DNA of 34,826 nt, taken from the NCBI GenBank assembly GCA_017502435.1, contig JAFVUZ010000069.1, forward strand, positions 1-34,826. Reading direction: 5' to 3'. The notes beneath the pieces are model-generated. The model searched no databases. It was not told where the DNA came from and saw nothing but the letters and a program-made list of their open reading frames with translations. A program made the translations under genes and the position numbers. Positions 15,615-23,351 of the stretch are shown piece by piece. Every line of letters starts with the position of its first letter. Position 1 is the stretch's first letter. This DNA comes from Lentisphaeria bacterium (lineage in GTDB: Bacteria > Verrucomicrobiota > Lentisphaeria > Victivallales > Victivallaceae).

Positions 15615-17171
15615 ATGACAGACATCATCATCTTCACAGCAATCGCCGGTGCCGCCGGTCTTGCTGTCGGAATCATCGCAGTCCTTCTCATTATGGCTGC
15701 CCGCAAAGATTCCGCTGTCCGTGCCGCAGAAAAAATCCGCGGTGAAGCCGCCAAAGAAGCCGATCATATCGTCCGTGAAGCACGCGTAAGTGCCAAAAGC
15801 GATATTATCAAAATGCGTGAAGAATGCGAAGCTGAACTCAAAGAACGCCGCAAAGAACAGCAGAATATCGAAAAACGTCTCTCTCAACGCGAGGAAAACC
15901 TCGAACGCCGTGCCGATACTCTCGAAAATAAAATGGACGAACTTGAGAAAAAAGAAAAAGAAGTCTCTCAACTCCGTGAAAGACTTTCTGCCCGCGAAGC
16001 CGAACTCAAACAATCCATCTCCAAACAAATCGATGAACTTGAACGCATCGCTCAGCTCGATCGCGAAACTGCTACCAATATGCTCCTCGAAAAACTTAAA
16101 AACGAAGTCAAAAATGAGTCAGGCATCCTCGTTCGCACCATTCTCGATGAAGCCAAGGAAAAAGCCGAAAAAGAATCCCGCCGCATCCTTACCTGTGCAA
16201 TTCAGCGTTACGCTTCTGAATGTACCTATGAACGCACTACCGCCACCATTCCGCTGCCCACTGATGAACTCAAGGGCCGCATCATCGGCCGTGAAGGCCG
16301 CAACATTCGTGCCATTGAAGCCGCAACCGGCGTCAGCATTCTGATCGATGATACTCCCGAAGCTGTCGTCATCTCATGCTTTGACCCCATCCGCAAAGAA
16401 GTCGCACGCCAGCTTATGGAACGCCTTATCGGTGACGGACGAATCCATCCCACCCGCATCGAAGAACTTGCCAAGAAAATCGCAAAAGAACTTGACGACG
16501 AACTTTTCAGCGTCGGTGAATCCGCTGTACTTGAAACCGGTATCCAGGGTGTCGCTCCGCAGGTCGTCAAACTCCTCGGCCGACTCAAATACCGTTACAG
16601 TTTCTCCCAGAATGTTCTCAAACACTCTCTCGAAACCGCTTACTTTATGGGCATGATCGCCGCAGAACTCGGTCTCGATGAACAAAAAGCCAAACGTATC
16701 GGTCTTTTCCATGACATCGGCAAAGCCATCGACCACGAAGTTGAAGGCCCGCACGCACAGATCGGTGCAGACATCCTCCGCAAACACAATGAAGCCGCCG
16801 ATGTTATCCACGCTGTTGCCGCCCACCACGGCGAACTCGAAGTCAATTCACTCTATGACATTCTCATCAATGCCTGTGATACTTTGAGTGCCTCCCGCCC
16901 CGGAGCCCGCAGTGAAACAACTGAACTTTACCTCAAACGTCTGGAACAGCTCGAAAGCATCGCCCATGACTTCCCCGGTGTCGAAAACTGCTTTGCACTT
17001 CAGGCCGGCCGTGAAGTCCGCGTGATCGTAACCCCCGAAAAAGTTCACGAAGGCGAAGCCCAGATGCTTGCCAAAGATATCTGCCAACGCATCGAAAAAG
17101 AGATGAATTACCCCGGACAGATCAAAGTTACCATTATCCGTGAAACCCGTTCTGTTGAATATGCAAAATAA
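15615..17171 (+). CDS. rny: Ribonuclease Y
   Basis: 518 residues, the standard RNase Y length. It is a membrane-anchored endoribonuclease that starts mRNA decay. Residues ~4-28 are a single membrane segment (IIIFTAIAGAAGLAVGIIAVLLIMA). Residues ~35-190 are a long charged coiled coil. A KH domain follows (GRIIGREGRNIRAIEAATGV), then the HD hydrolase domain with the metal site HDIGKAIDHEVEGPHAQIGADIL and AVAAHHGE. The C-terminus (KVTIIRETRSVEYAK) is typical. The start is preceded only by A/G-rich sequence (AAAGAAAG). Its stop is 19 nt before alr. Confidence 0.98.
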   Translation: MTDIIIFTAIAGAAGLAVGIIAVLLIMAARKDSAVRAAEKIRGEAAKEADHIVREARVSAKSDIIKMREECEAELKERRKEQQNIEKRLSQREENLERRADTLENKMDELEKKEKEVSQLRERLSAREAELKQSISKQIDELERIAQLDRETATNMLLEKLKNEVKNESGILVRTILDEAKEKAEKESRRILTCAIQRYASECTYERTTATIPLPTDELKGRIIGREGRNIRAIEAATGVSILIDDTPEAVVISCFDPIRKEVARQLMERLIGDGRIHPTRIEELAKKIAKELDDELFSVGESAVLETGIQGVAPQVVKLLGRLKYRYSFSQNVLKHSLETAYFMGMIAAELGLDEQKAKRIGLFHDIGKAIDHEVEGPHAQIGADILRKHNEAADVIHAVAAHHGELEVNSLYDILINACDTLSASRPGARSETTELYLKRLEQLESIAHDFPGVENCFALQAGREVRVIVTPEKVHEGEAQMLAKDICQRIEKEMNYPGQIKVTIIRETRSVEYAK

Positions 17172-17190
17172 TTGAGGTTATAACGTCGAT

Positions 17191-18303
17191 ATGTCACACT
17201 GCCGTGTAACTCTGGAAGTCGATCTTGACCTCCTTGCTAAAAATTTTCAAGCCATCCTCAGCCGGGTTGCTCCGGCAGAGGTAATGGCTGTGATAAAAGC
17301 AAATGCCTACGGTCTGGGCGTCAATGAAGTTGCTTCCGTACTCAAAAAAAACGGAGCGTCTTATTTTGCAGTTGCCGATGTGAATGAGGCAATCGAAATA
17401 CATCATCACGGTCTGCCGGTCCAAATTCTCGGAAATCTGCTCTCTGAAGAAATAGAAGATGCCGTCAGATACGATTTGATTTGCCCTCTGAATGATTTTC
17501 AAACTGCCGCTGCTATCAACCGCGAAGCTGCAAAACAGAATAAAATCATCCGCGGAGCATTGACCATCGATACCGGAATGGGCAGAATAGGAATGCTCGG
17601 AAATGAAGCTTTTGAAGAAATCGTCAAAATTAAAAGTGAACTCAAAAATATTGAATTTTTCGGCATTTATTCACATTTTTCAACATCTTGGAAAATCAAC
17701 GATGATTACACGCATCAGCAAATAAAACTGTTAAAAGCACTCGTGGATCAACTATCTCAGGTCAATATTGCAATGCCGCACGTCTATATCGCCGCAAGCG
17801 GAGGCATCGCCAATTATCCGGAGGCGTTCTCTCATCCGTTCAATCTGGTGCGTGCAGGTATCAATATGTACGGCTGCTGTGATTCATGGGAACTTGATTC
17901 CGTTGTTGAACTCAAAGGCAAACTTATTTCCGTCCGCGAAATGCCGGCAGGTTCCTACGTTGGCTACAATAAACTTTTCCGTTTACACAAAAATTCACGT
18001 CTCGGCACAATTGCCGCAGGGTACGCTGATGGAATTCCGCTCTCGCTCTCAAATCGCGGATATGTACTGGTCAATGGTGCATTCTGTCCGATAGTCGGCC
18101 GTATTTCAATGGATTACACCACGATTCTGCTCGACAATGCACCGGCAGCAAAAGTTGGTGATGAAGTTGTATTTTTCGGCAGACAGCAGAACACCGAACT
18201 TTCCATACGTCAATGGGCAGAAGCAAAAACAACTCACCTGCACGATATTCTCTGTGCCATAGGCCCCAGAGTCAAACGTGTTTACAAAAATCAGGAGCAG
18301 TAA
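17191..18303 (+). CDS. alr: Alanine racemase
   Basis: 370 residues. It is a PLP enzyme interconverting L- and D-alanine, supplying D-Ala for peptidoglycan. The PLP lysine is Lys36 in VMAVIKANAYGLG. The second catalytic base is Tyr259 in the VGYNK stretch, which aligns with Tyr265 of the Geobacillus enzyme (VSYGATY). Other family blocks are IDTGMGRIGML, FGIYSHFSTS, GINMYG, GYADGI and VGRISMDYT. The start ATG 17191 has GAGG upstream (TTGAGGTTATAA). The stop is 1 nt before the aldehyde dehydrogenase start. No second alr or ddl gene is present in the window. Confidence 0.97.
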   Translation: MSHCRVTLEVDLDLLAKNFQAILSRVAPAEVMAVIKANAYGLGVNEVASVLKKNGASYFAVADVNEAIEIHHHGLPVQILGNLLSEEIEDAVRYDLICPLNDFQTAAAINREAAKQNKIIRGALTIDTGMGRIGMLGNEAFEEIVKIKSELKNIEFFGIYSHFSTSWKINDDYTHQQIKLLKALVDQLSQVNIAMPHVYIAASGGIANYPEAFSHPFNLVRAGINMYGCCDSWELDSVVELKGKLISVREMPAGSYVGYNKLFRLHKNSRLGTIAAGYADGIPLSLSNRGYVLVNGAFCPIVGRISMDYTTILLDNAPAAKVGDEVVFFGRQQNTELSIRQWAEAKTTHLHDILCAIGPRVKRVYKNQEQ

Positions 18304-18304
18304 A

Positions 18305-19678
18305 ATGTCCGAAGTTACAAATTTTCTGACAAAAGAACAGATGGTTTTTCAAAGCGGTTCACGCATGACTGTTGCAGAACGCAAAGCCGCTCTTGCCAAA
18401 CTTATAAATATGTTGAAAGAAAACCGTGAACAACTTTTTTCCGCTTTGTATGACGATCTGCACAAATCAGAAAATGAAGCCGCTATCAGCGAATTTATCC
18501 CGCTTGTAACTGCAATCCGCTATCTGCACAAAAATCTCCGCCGATTTGCCGCTCCTTCATACGCCGGAGCATCTATTGCAAACTTCGGCGGCAGAGGTAA
18601 AATAATTAAAGAACCTTACGGCAATGTCCTCGTTGTCAGCACTTGGAACTATCCGCTGCTGCTGAGCATAGAACCGCTTGCCGCCGCAATCGCAGCAGGA
18701 AACAGCGTCGTTCTCAAAATGTCCCCCCTCGCCCCGGCGACGACCCGTATGCTTGAACAGCTTATAAATAAAACCTTTGCCAATGAACACGTTATTGCCG
18801 CAAAAGATGAAAGCATTGAAGAACTGCTCGAACAAAACTGGGATTACATTTTCTTTACCGGCGGTATCCGTATGGGCAGAACCGTTGCCGAAGCAGCCGC
18901 AAAAAATCTCACGCCGACAACGCTCGAACTCGGCGGCAAAAATCCATGTATTGTCGATGCTTCCGCTGATTTGAAACTTGCCGCCAAGCGTATCGTCTGG
19001 GGCAAATTCATGAATGCCGGTCAAACCTGTGCTGCTCCGGATTATCTGCTCGTTCATAAATCAATACAGCCCAAATTTATGAATATGCTCCGCAAAGAAA
19101 TAATCAATGCTTACGGAGAAAATCCGGAGGAAAGCCCCGATTACACCCGTATTATCAATATAAATCATTACAACCGCCTCTCTGCAGTTATCAATCAGGG
19201 CAAACTTGTAACCGGAGGCGAACGCAATCCGGATTCTCTCTATATTGCCCCAACCGTCATTGAAGATATTCAATGGACAGATCCGATTATGGAAAATGAG
19301 ATTTTCGGTCCGATTCTGCCGGTGATAACTTTTGAAACCCCGGATGAGATTCTGCCGATCATCGCACGCCGTCCGAAATCTCTTTCCGGATATTACTTCG
19401 GTTCAAACCGTAAAAATATGAAAAAATTTCTCACCTCCGTAAGTTTCGGAGGCGGCTGTGTCAATGATACCATCATGCATTTGTGCAGTCCCCACCTGCC
19501 CTTCGGCGGAGTCGGTTCCAGCGGTATGGGGTCATACCACGGCAAAGCAAGTTTCAACACCTTCACTCACAACAAAAGTATTCTCATTCAGAGTACATTG
19601 TTGAATTTCCCCATGCGTTTTCCGCCTTTTGGAACTCTCAAAAAGGCGATTATCAAACTTATAACCAAGTTAATATAA
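18305..19678 (+). CDS. Aldehyde dehydrogenase, class-3-like with hydrophobic C-terminal tail
   Basis: 457 residues from the ATG at 18305, preceded by AGGAG. NAD(P)-dependent aldehyde dehydrogenase: the general base is Glu208 in TLELGGKNP, the nucleophile Cys242 in NAGQTCAAPDY, and EIFGPILPV is present. The ELIN-type start of the catalytic domain (KEPYGNVLVVSTWNYPLLLSIEPLAAAIAAGN) is typical of the fatty-aldehyde/ALDH3 branch. The last ~27 residues (LLNFPMRFPPFGTLKKAIIKLITKLI) are hydrophobic-basic and may attach it to the membrane, as in fatty aldehyde dehydrogenases. It lies 1 nt after alr and 15 nt before argC. The substrate is not deducible; a long-chain aldehyde is a reasonable guess. Confidence 0.92.
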   Translation: MSEVTNFLTKEQMVFQSGSRMTVAERKAALAKLINMLKENREQLFSALYDDLHKSENEAAISEFIPLVTAIRYLHKNLRRFAAPSYAGASIANFGGRGKIIKEPYGNVLVVSTWNYPLLLSIEPLAAAIAAGNSVVLKMSPLAPATTRMLEQLINKTFANEHVIAAKDESIEELLEQNWDYIFFTGGIRMGRTVAEAAAKNLTPTTLELGGKNPCIVDASADLKLAAKRIVWGKFMNAGQTCAAPDYLLVHKSIQPKFMNMLRKEIINAYGENPEESPDYTRIININHYNRLSAVINQGKLVTGGERNPDSLYIAPTVIEDIQWTDPIMENEIFGPILPVITFETPDEILPIIARRPKSLSGYYFGSNRKNMKKFLTSVSFGGGCVNDTIMHLCSPHLPFGGVGSSGMGSYHGKASFNTFTHNKSILIQSTLLNFPMRFPPFGTLKKAIIKLITKLI

Positions 19679-19693
19679 TGAAAGGATTAAAAA

Positions 19694-20722
19694 ATGAACA
19701 AAGTAAAAGTTGCAATCTTCGGTGCCGCCGGTTATGCCGGTGAAGAACTTCTCCGCATTCTCACCCGTCACCGCCAGTGTGAAATCGTCGCCATTACTTC
19801 ACGCAAAAATGCCGGTCAGCCCATCAGCACCGTTTTTCCGCGTTTCACCAATTCAGGTCTGACTTTTGTCATGCCCGATGCCGCATCCCTCAAGGGCAAA
19901 TGCGATGCCGCTATTCTGGCTCTGCCGCACGGTCTTGCAACTGAATTTGCAATTCCTCTGCTCGAACAGGGCATTAAAGTTTTCGACATCAGCGCCGACT
20001 TCCGTCTGAAAAGCCCTGAAAAATACAAAGAATATTACGGCGAAGAACATCCCGCAAAAGACCTCCTTGCCAAAGCCGTTTACGGTCTGCCTGAACGTTA
20101 CCGCTCCGAAATCGCCAAAGCCGACCTCGTCGCCTGCCCCGGATGCTATCCCACCAGCAGCATTCTGCCTACCGCTCCGCTGCTGGCTGCCGGACTTGTC
20201 AGCACAAAAAATATCGCTGTCGTTTCATGTTCCGGCGTAACCGGTGCCGGACGCAAAGTCGATCTTGCCTACATCTTCCCCGAATGCAACGAATCCGTCA
20301 AGGCTTACAAAGTTTACGGTCACCGCCATCTGCCCGAAATCGAACAGGAAATGGCAGCAGCCGCAAAAGTCGATGAAATGGCTATCAACTTCATTCCTCA
20401 TCTGGTTCCCACCAACCGCGGCATCAATTCAACCATTCTTCTCGATGCAATGCCCGGCTGCACAATGGAAAAAATCGCACAGGTTTACGAAGAAGCATAC
20501 GGCAAAGAACAGTTCGTCCGTGTTCTTCCCGCAGGCCGCACCTCTGATACCAAGTATGTCACAATGACCAACACTTGCGAAATCGGTTTCAACCTCGACC
20601 CGCATACCAACAAAGTCATCCTGACTTCCTGCATCGATAACCTCACCAAAGGTGCATCCGGTCAGGCTGTTCAGTGCATGAATATCCGCTTCGGTATCGA
20701 CGAAGCCGAAGGCTTGATCTGA
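19694..20722 (+). CDS. argC: N-acetyl-gamma-glutamyl-phosphate reductase
   Basis: 342 residues. It reduces N-acetylglutamyl phosphate to the semialdehyde in arginine synthesis. The Rossmann start is VKVAIFGAAGYAGEELLRIL. The catalytic Cys151 lies in VACPGCYPTSSILPTAPLL, the exact family signature. HRHLPEIEQE and FIPHLVPTNRGI carry the conserved His and substrate-binding residues. AAGGA precedes the ATG. It is the last gene of the cluster and is followed by a strong terminator. No other arginine gene is nearby, so argC here is separated from the usual argCJBD group. Confidence 0.97.
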   Translation: MNKVKVAIFGAAGYAGEELLRILTRHRQCEIVAITSRKNAGQPISTVFPRFTNSGLTFVMPDAASLKGKCDAAILALPHGLATEFAIPLLEQGIKVFDISADFRLKSPEKYKEYYGEEHPAKDLLAKAVYGLPERYRSEIAKADLVACPGCYPTSSILPTAPLLAAGLVSTKNIAVVSCSGVTGAGRKVDLAYIFPECNESVKAYKVYGHRHLPEIEQEMAAAAKVDEMAINFIPHLVPTNRGINSTILLDAMPGCTMEKIAQVYEEAYGKEQFVRVLPAGRTSDTKYVTMTNTCEIGFNLDPHTNKVILTSCIDNLTKGASGQAVQCMNIRFGIDEAEGLI

Positions 20723-20775
20723 TATACAGCCAAAACAGAGACTGATAATCCATAAAATTCTTATCTGTCATAATA

Positions 20776-20824
20776 AAAATCCCCCTGCAAACAATTGATT
20801 TTATTTGCAGGGGGAATTTTTTTA
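20776..20824 (+). terminator. Strong intrinsic terminator after argC
   Basis: TCCCCCTGCAAA (20780-20791) pairs perfectly with TTTGCAGGGGGA (20804-20815), flanked by A5 and T7 runs. It ends the rarA-argC transcript and can also act on the minus-strand gene pair that stops at 20843. Confidence 0.92.
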
Positions 20825-20842
20825 TAAATTTTCACAGTTATT

Positions 20843-21034
20843 TTACATTTCAAGACAAACCTGCGGCAGTGTCTGCAATTCCGCAAGTTTACCTGTCAGC
20901 TGTTCAAGTCTTTGCCGATACTCAGTCTCGATAAGTCTAAACTCTGACTCAAGCTGGTCAAGCTCCTGTAACAATTGAAGCTGTTGACGGGTTCTTTCGA
21001 GTTGAGTGCGGATGATTTCTGTTTGATTTGACAT
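20843..21034 (-). CDS. Small coiled-coil protein overlapping the HTH gene
   Basis: 63 residues, almost entirely Leu/Gln/Glu/Arg heptads (RTQLERTRQQLQLLQELDQL and EYRQRLEQLTGKLAELQTL), a predicted coiled coil. The ATG has GGAGG four nt upstream. The first 139 nt overlap the 3' end of the preceding HTH gene in the -1 frame. The frame is also open upstream of the ATG as far as an A6 run in the HTH gene, where a -1 shift would fuse the two. No family is recognised. Short coiled-coil partners of DNA-binding proteins would fit, but the function is unknown. Confidence 0.6.
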   Translation of the reverse strand: MSNQTEIIRTQLERTRQQLQLLQELDQLESEFRLIETEYRQRLEQLTGKLAELQTLPQVCLEM

Positions 21035-21459
21035 ACTGCCTCCATAAAGGTTAAAGTTTTTTCAGATTTTCTGTTAAATACTGCTGCAATTTCAGGAATA
21101 TCCTCGCAGCGTTTTTTTATCAATTTATGAATTGCCTGACGGGTAATATTCTTTTTTCTGCCGATTTCGGCGAGACTTATGGCCGGATTCTGGAATTTTT
21201 CCGACATAATGGATAAAGTTTTTTCATCCATTGCGACCAAAAAACCAATCAATTCAATCATGTCGGAACGTGAATATATTTTCCTGTCATAACCTCTGCG
21301 GCTGACCGTCACCGGTGATGCGAGATCATCGGCGGGAATTTTTCTGGCACTGTCAGAGATCAGCGACGGTTCTGATTCAGTACTCTCTTTACAATAATCC
21401 CGCAAATTGCACGTCATACACTCATCTTTTGACGAGCGATAATTTGAATAACATTTCAT
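20896..21459 (-). CDS. Cysteine-cluster and helix-turn-helix protein
   Basis: 187 residues from the ATG at 21459, chosen because AAGGA lies 7 nt upstream; the frame extends 11 codons further without a better site. Residues 3-24 hold four cysteines (C3, C14, C17, C23: CYSNYRSSKDECMTCNLRDYC), a likely metal-binding knot. Residues ~97-125 (ISLAEIGRKKNITRQAIHKLIKKR) look like a sigma-factor-type helix-turn-helix. The last ~46 residues are Ser/Leu-rich and overlap the coiled-coil gene in another frame; they look less protein-like than the rest. It is probably a small transcription regulator. A promoter with AT-rich direct repeats lies upstream. Family not recognised. Confidence 0.68.
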   Translation of the reverse strand: MKCYSNYRSSKDECMTCNLRDYCKESTESEPSLISDSARKIPADDLASPVTVSRRGYDRKIYSRSDMIELIGFLVAMDEKTLSIMSEKFQNPAISLAEIGRKKNITRQAIHKLIKKRCEDIPEIAAVFNRKSEKTLTFMEAVCQIKQKSSALNSKEPVNSFNCYRSLTSLSQSLDLSRLSIGKDLNS

Positions 21460-21494
21460 AAACAATCCTTTTTGACTTGGTTTTAAACTCAAAA

Positions 21495-21549
21495 ATCAAA
21501 TATATTTTTAATAATATCAAAAATATATAAACATTTTACTAAAAGTCAA
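21495..21549 (-). promoter_or_regulatory. Promoter of the HTH/coiled-coil pair
   Basis: On the minus strand TTGACT (21544-21549), a 16-nt spacer and TATATT (21522-21527). Two direct copies of an ATCAAA-ATATAT-like word start at 21495 and 21516 (21 bp apart), the second next to the -10, and could be autoregulatory sites. The stretch from here to 21670 is very AT-rich with no gene. Confidence 0.5.
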
Positions 21550-21669
21550 GTAAAAAATTAAACAAATCCATATATTTTTTTAATATTTACCATTTTTTAT
21601 CATCCTCTCAAAATTGTATCAAATTAAAAAAACATATTCATATATAAAAAAAATGTCAACTTCAAGCAC

Positions 21670-21704
21670 AAAAAAGCGTACAGAAACAAACATTTCTGTA
21701 CGCT
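21670..21704 (-). terminator. tyrS terminator
   Basis: A perfect 12-bp stem AGCGTACAGAAA (21675-21686) / TTTCTGTACGCT (21693-21704) with a 6-nt loop. On the minus strand it is followed by a T-run, 27 nt after the tyrS stop codon. Confidence 0.9.
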
Positions 21705-21730
21705 GAATATTGAATTTACAGATTATTCTG

Positions 21731-23026
21731 TCAAACAAGAACGATTTTACGGAAATTTTTCTTTCCTGCTTTGATTACAAACTCTTTCTTATTCAATTCC
21801 GCATTTTTCAAAGCGGCTGAAACATCGGTAATTTTTACATCATCAACTGAAACAGCTCCGCCCTGGACCAGACGGCGGCCGTCACTGGTTGATTTAACCA
21901 GACCTGCTTCCTGCAAAAGTTTGCAAATCCACATACCGTCGCCATCAAACAGTGAACTTGCAAGTTCAACTGCAGGAATTGAAGTATCCTGAGCTTTGGA
22001 AATATCGATTTTTGCAATTTCAGAAGTGGTCGGAATCTTATTTTCCGGATCGGCAAAACCGAATTTTGAACCGGCGGCAAGATAAGCATCACGTGCCTGA
22101 TCTGCACCGTGGGCCAATTTTGTTGCTTCATAAGCAAGAATTTCTTTGGCACGGTTGATATTTTCACAATTTGCCAAAGCAATACATTCCTCAACCGGCA
22201 ATTCGATAGCAAATTTTTTCAACAAATCACCGAGCATGGCATCATCGCAGTTACGCCAGAACTGATAATAATCAAAAACACTTGTTCTTGCAGTATCCAG
22301 CCAGACGCTGGTTCCGCCGACGGACTTGCCGAATTTCTGTCCGGTTGCGGGATTGAGCAGCAGCGGAATAGTCAAAACATGAACTTCACGTTCATCTTCA
22401 TACATACGGCGGATAAGTTCAGTACCTGCGACCATATTGCCCCACTGATCCTGACCGCCGATTTCAAGAGTGCAGTTGTATTCTTTATTCAAATGATAAA
22501 AATCGTATCCCTGCAGGAGAGAATAACTGAATTCCAGAAATGAAAGTCCGTTTTCAAGACGGCTCTCTACAGATTTCTGTGCCAGCATCCGGTTGACAGA
22601 AAAACGGCTGCCGATGTCACGCAGAAAGTCAAGAAGTTTAATATTTCCGAACCAGTCAAAGTTGTTGACAAAATTGGCTTCCCCGTTTTCCAGAGTGATA
22701 AAACGTCCGAGCTGGGCACGCAAACATTCAACGTTGTAAGCGACCTCTTCCATAGTGATCATATTACGGGCAGTTGAACGTCCGGAGGGATCTCCGATGG
22801 CTCCGGTTGCACCGCCGATAAGAACAGTCGGCACGTGTCCGGCTTTCTGCAGCATACGCATAGCCATTACGGGCAGCAGATGTCCTACATGCAGACTGCT
22901 GCCGGTCGGGTCAAATCCGCAATAAAAAACAGCTTTTTCCTCATTAAGTTTTTTTTCTACAGCTTTTTCGTCAGTCATCTGATAGATGAAACCGCGATCT
23001 TTCAGTTCCTGAAAAATGTTGCTCAT
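21731..23026 (-). CDS. tyrS: Tyrosyl-tRNA synthetase
   Basis: 431 residues, standard bacterial TyrRS length; it charges tRNA-Tyr with tyrosine in the cytoplasm. The HIGH-type motif is HVGH in GFDPTGSSLHVGHLLPVM (about residue 48). Tyrosine-binding and tRNA-binding blocks include NFDWFGNIKLLDFLRDIG and YNCTLEIGGQDQWGN. The KMSKS equivalent is KFGKS in TGQKFGKSVGG (about residue 228). An S4-like RNA-binding domain ends the protein (LVQGGAVSVDDVKI). AAAGGA lies 8 nt before the ATG. Upstream is a leader with a tyrosine-rich leader peptide and an intrinsic terminator, which points to attenuation by tyrosyl-tRNA level. Confidence 0.98.
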   Translation of the reverse strand: MSNIFQELKDRGFIYQMTDEKAVEKKLNEEKAVFYCGFDPTGSSLHVGHLLPVMAMRMLQKAGHVPTVLIGGATGAIGDPSGRSTARNMITMEEVAYNVECLRAQLGRFITLENGEANFVNNFDWFGNIKLLDFLRDIGSRFSVNRMLAQKSVESRLENGLSFLEFSYSLLQGYDFYHLNKEYNCTLEIGGQDQWGNMVAGTELIRRMYEDEREVHVLTIPLLLNPATGQKFGKSVGGTSVWLDTARTSVFDYYQFWRNCDDAMLGDLLKKFAIELPVEECIALANCENINRAKEILAYEATKLAHGADQARDAYLAAGSKFGFADPENKIPTTSEIAKIDISKAQDTSIPAVELASSLFDGDGMWICKLLQEAGLVKSTSDGRRLVQGGAVSVDDVKITDVSAALKNAELNKKEFVIKAGKKNFRKIVLV

Positions 23027-23066
23027 TTTTTTTCCTTTATATTAACAAGTTAGTTGATTGAAAATT

Positions 23067-23201
23067 CAAAAAAAAAGATGTCCGGCAGGACATCTGTTTG
23101 AAACGTTGCAAAACACGACTGTCTCTGCATCAGTACCGGATGTAGAGATAATATCGGTAATAGTTTTGTGCGTTAAAATTTTTCATAATACTTATATTAT
23201 A
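23067..23201 (-). promoter_or_regulatory. tyrS attenuator: promoter, leader peptide, alternative hairpins, terminator
   Basis: Transcription should start near 23189 (TATAAT at 23196-23201, with TTGAAA 16 nt further up). The leader peptide occupies 23130-23186. Segment 1 (CTCTACATC, 23139-23147) overlaps Tyr codon 15 and pairs with segment 2 (GATGCAGAG, 23123-23131) with one mismatch. Segment 2 can instead pair with segment 3: GCAGAGACA (23120-23128) with TGTCCTGC (23085-23092), eight pairs with one bulged A. Segment 3 otherwise forms the terminator AGATGTCC/GGACATCT (23076-23095, loop TGCC) followed by nine T. A ribosome stalled on Tyr codons would mask segment 1, free segment 2 and prevent the terminator. 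The terminator lies 40 nt before tyrS. Confidence 0.8.
23130..23186 (-). CDS. tyrS leader peptide, six Tyr in 18 residues
   Basis: ATG at 23186 to TGA at 23130 encodes MKNFNAQNYYRYYLYIRY. Tyrosines are at 9, 10, 12, 13, 15 and 18, all in the second half, directly over the first pairing segment of the leader. The stop codon falls between segments 1 and 2, so a terminating ribosome would cover segment 2. This is the layout of amino-acid operon leader peptides such as those of trp or pheST. No Shine-Dalgarno is visible, and the predicted transcript starts within about 0-4 nt of the ATG, so translation may be leaderless. The chance of six Tyr codons in 18 at this exact site is very low. Confidence 0.82.
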   Translation of the reverse strand: MKNFNAQNYYRYYLYIRY

Positions 23202-23232
23202 TCATAAATTCAGAAAATTTCAAATATTTGTT

Positions 23233-23259
23233 TTGATTTTTTGAAAAATATGATATATT
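23233..23259 (+). promoter_or_regulatory. Possible trxA-que promoter
   Basis: TTGATT (23233-23238) and TATATT (23254-23259) with a short 15-nt spacer; the start would be near 23266, giving a leader of about 85 nt. An imperfect inverted repeat (CATCAA near 23271-23277, TTGATG near 23293-23299) lies in that leader. I saw no preQ1-riboswitch-like sequence. Confidence 0.35.
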
Positions 23260-23351
23260 GACAATGTTTCATCATCAATTTCAGGCAAATTTTTGATGAA
23301 TTTCGAAAACATCTTAATTACCAAACATTTACAATAATAAGGGGTTTTATC

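Noticed and set aside
23067-23201. T-box riboswitch for tyrS
   Set aside because: No T-box consensus (UGGNACC-type) sequence or long specifier-loop leader is visible; the leader-peptide ORF explains the region better.
23264-23296. A short ORF (MFHHQFQANF) upstream of trxA as a second leader peptide
   Set aside because: The predicted transcript starts at or after its ATG, residue bias is weak, and no terminator follows before trxA.
23260-23351. preQ1 riboswitch before the que genes
   Set aside because: No C-rich loop or A-rich tail in the preQ1 pattern is seen; only a weak inverted repeat.
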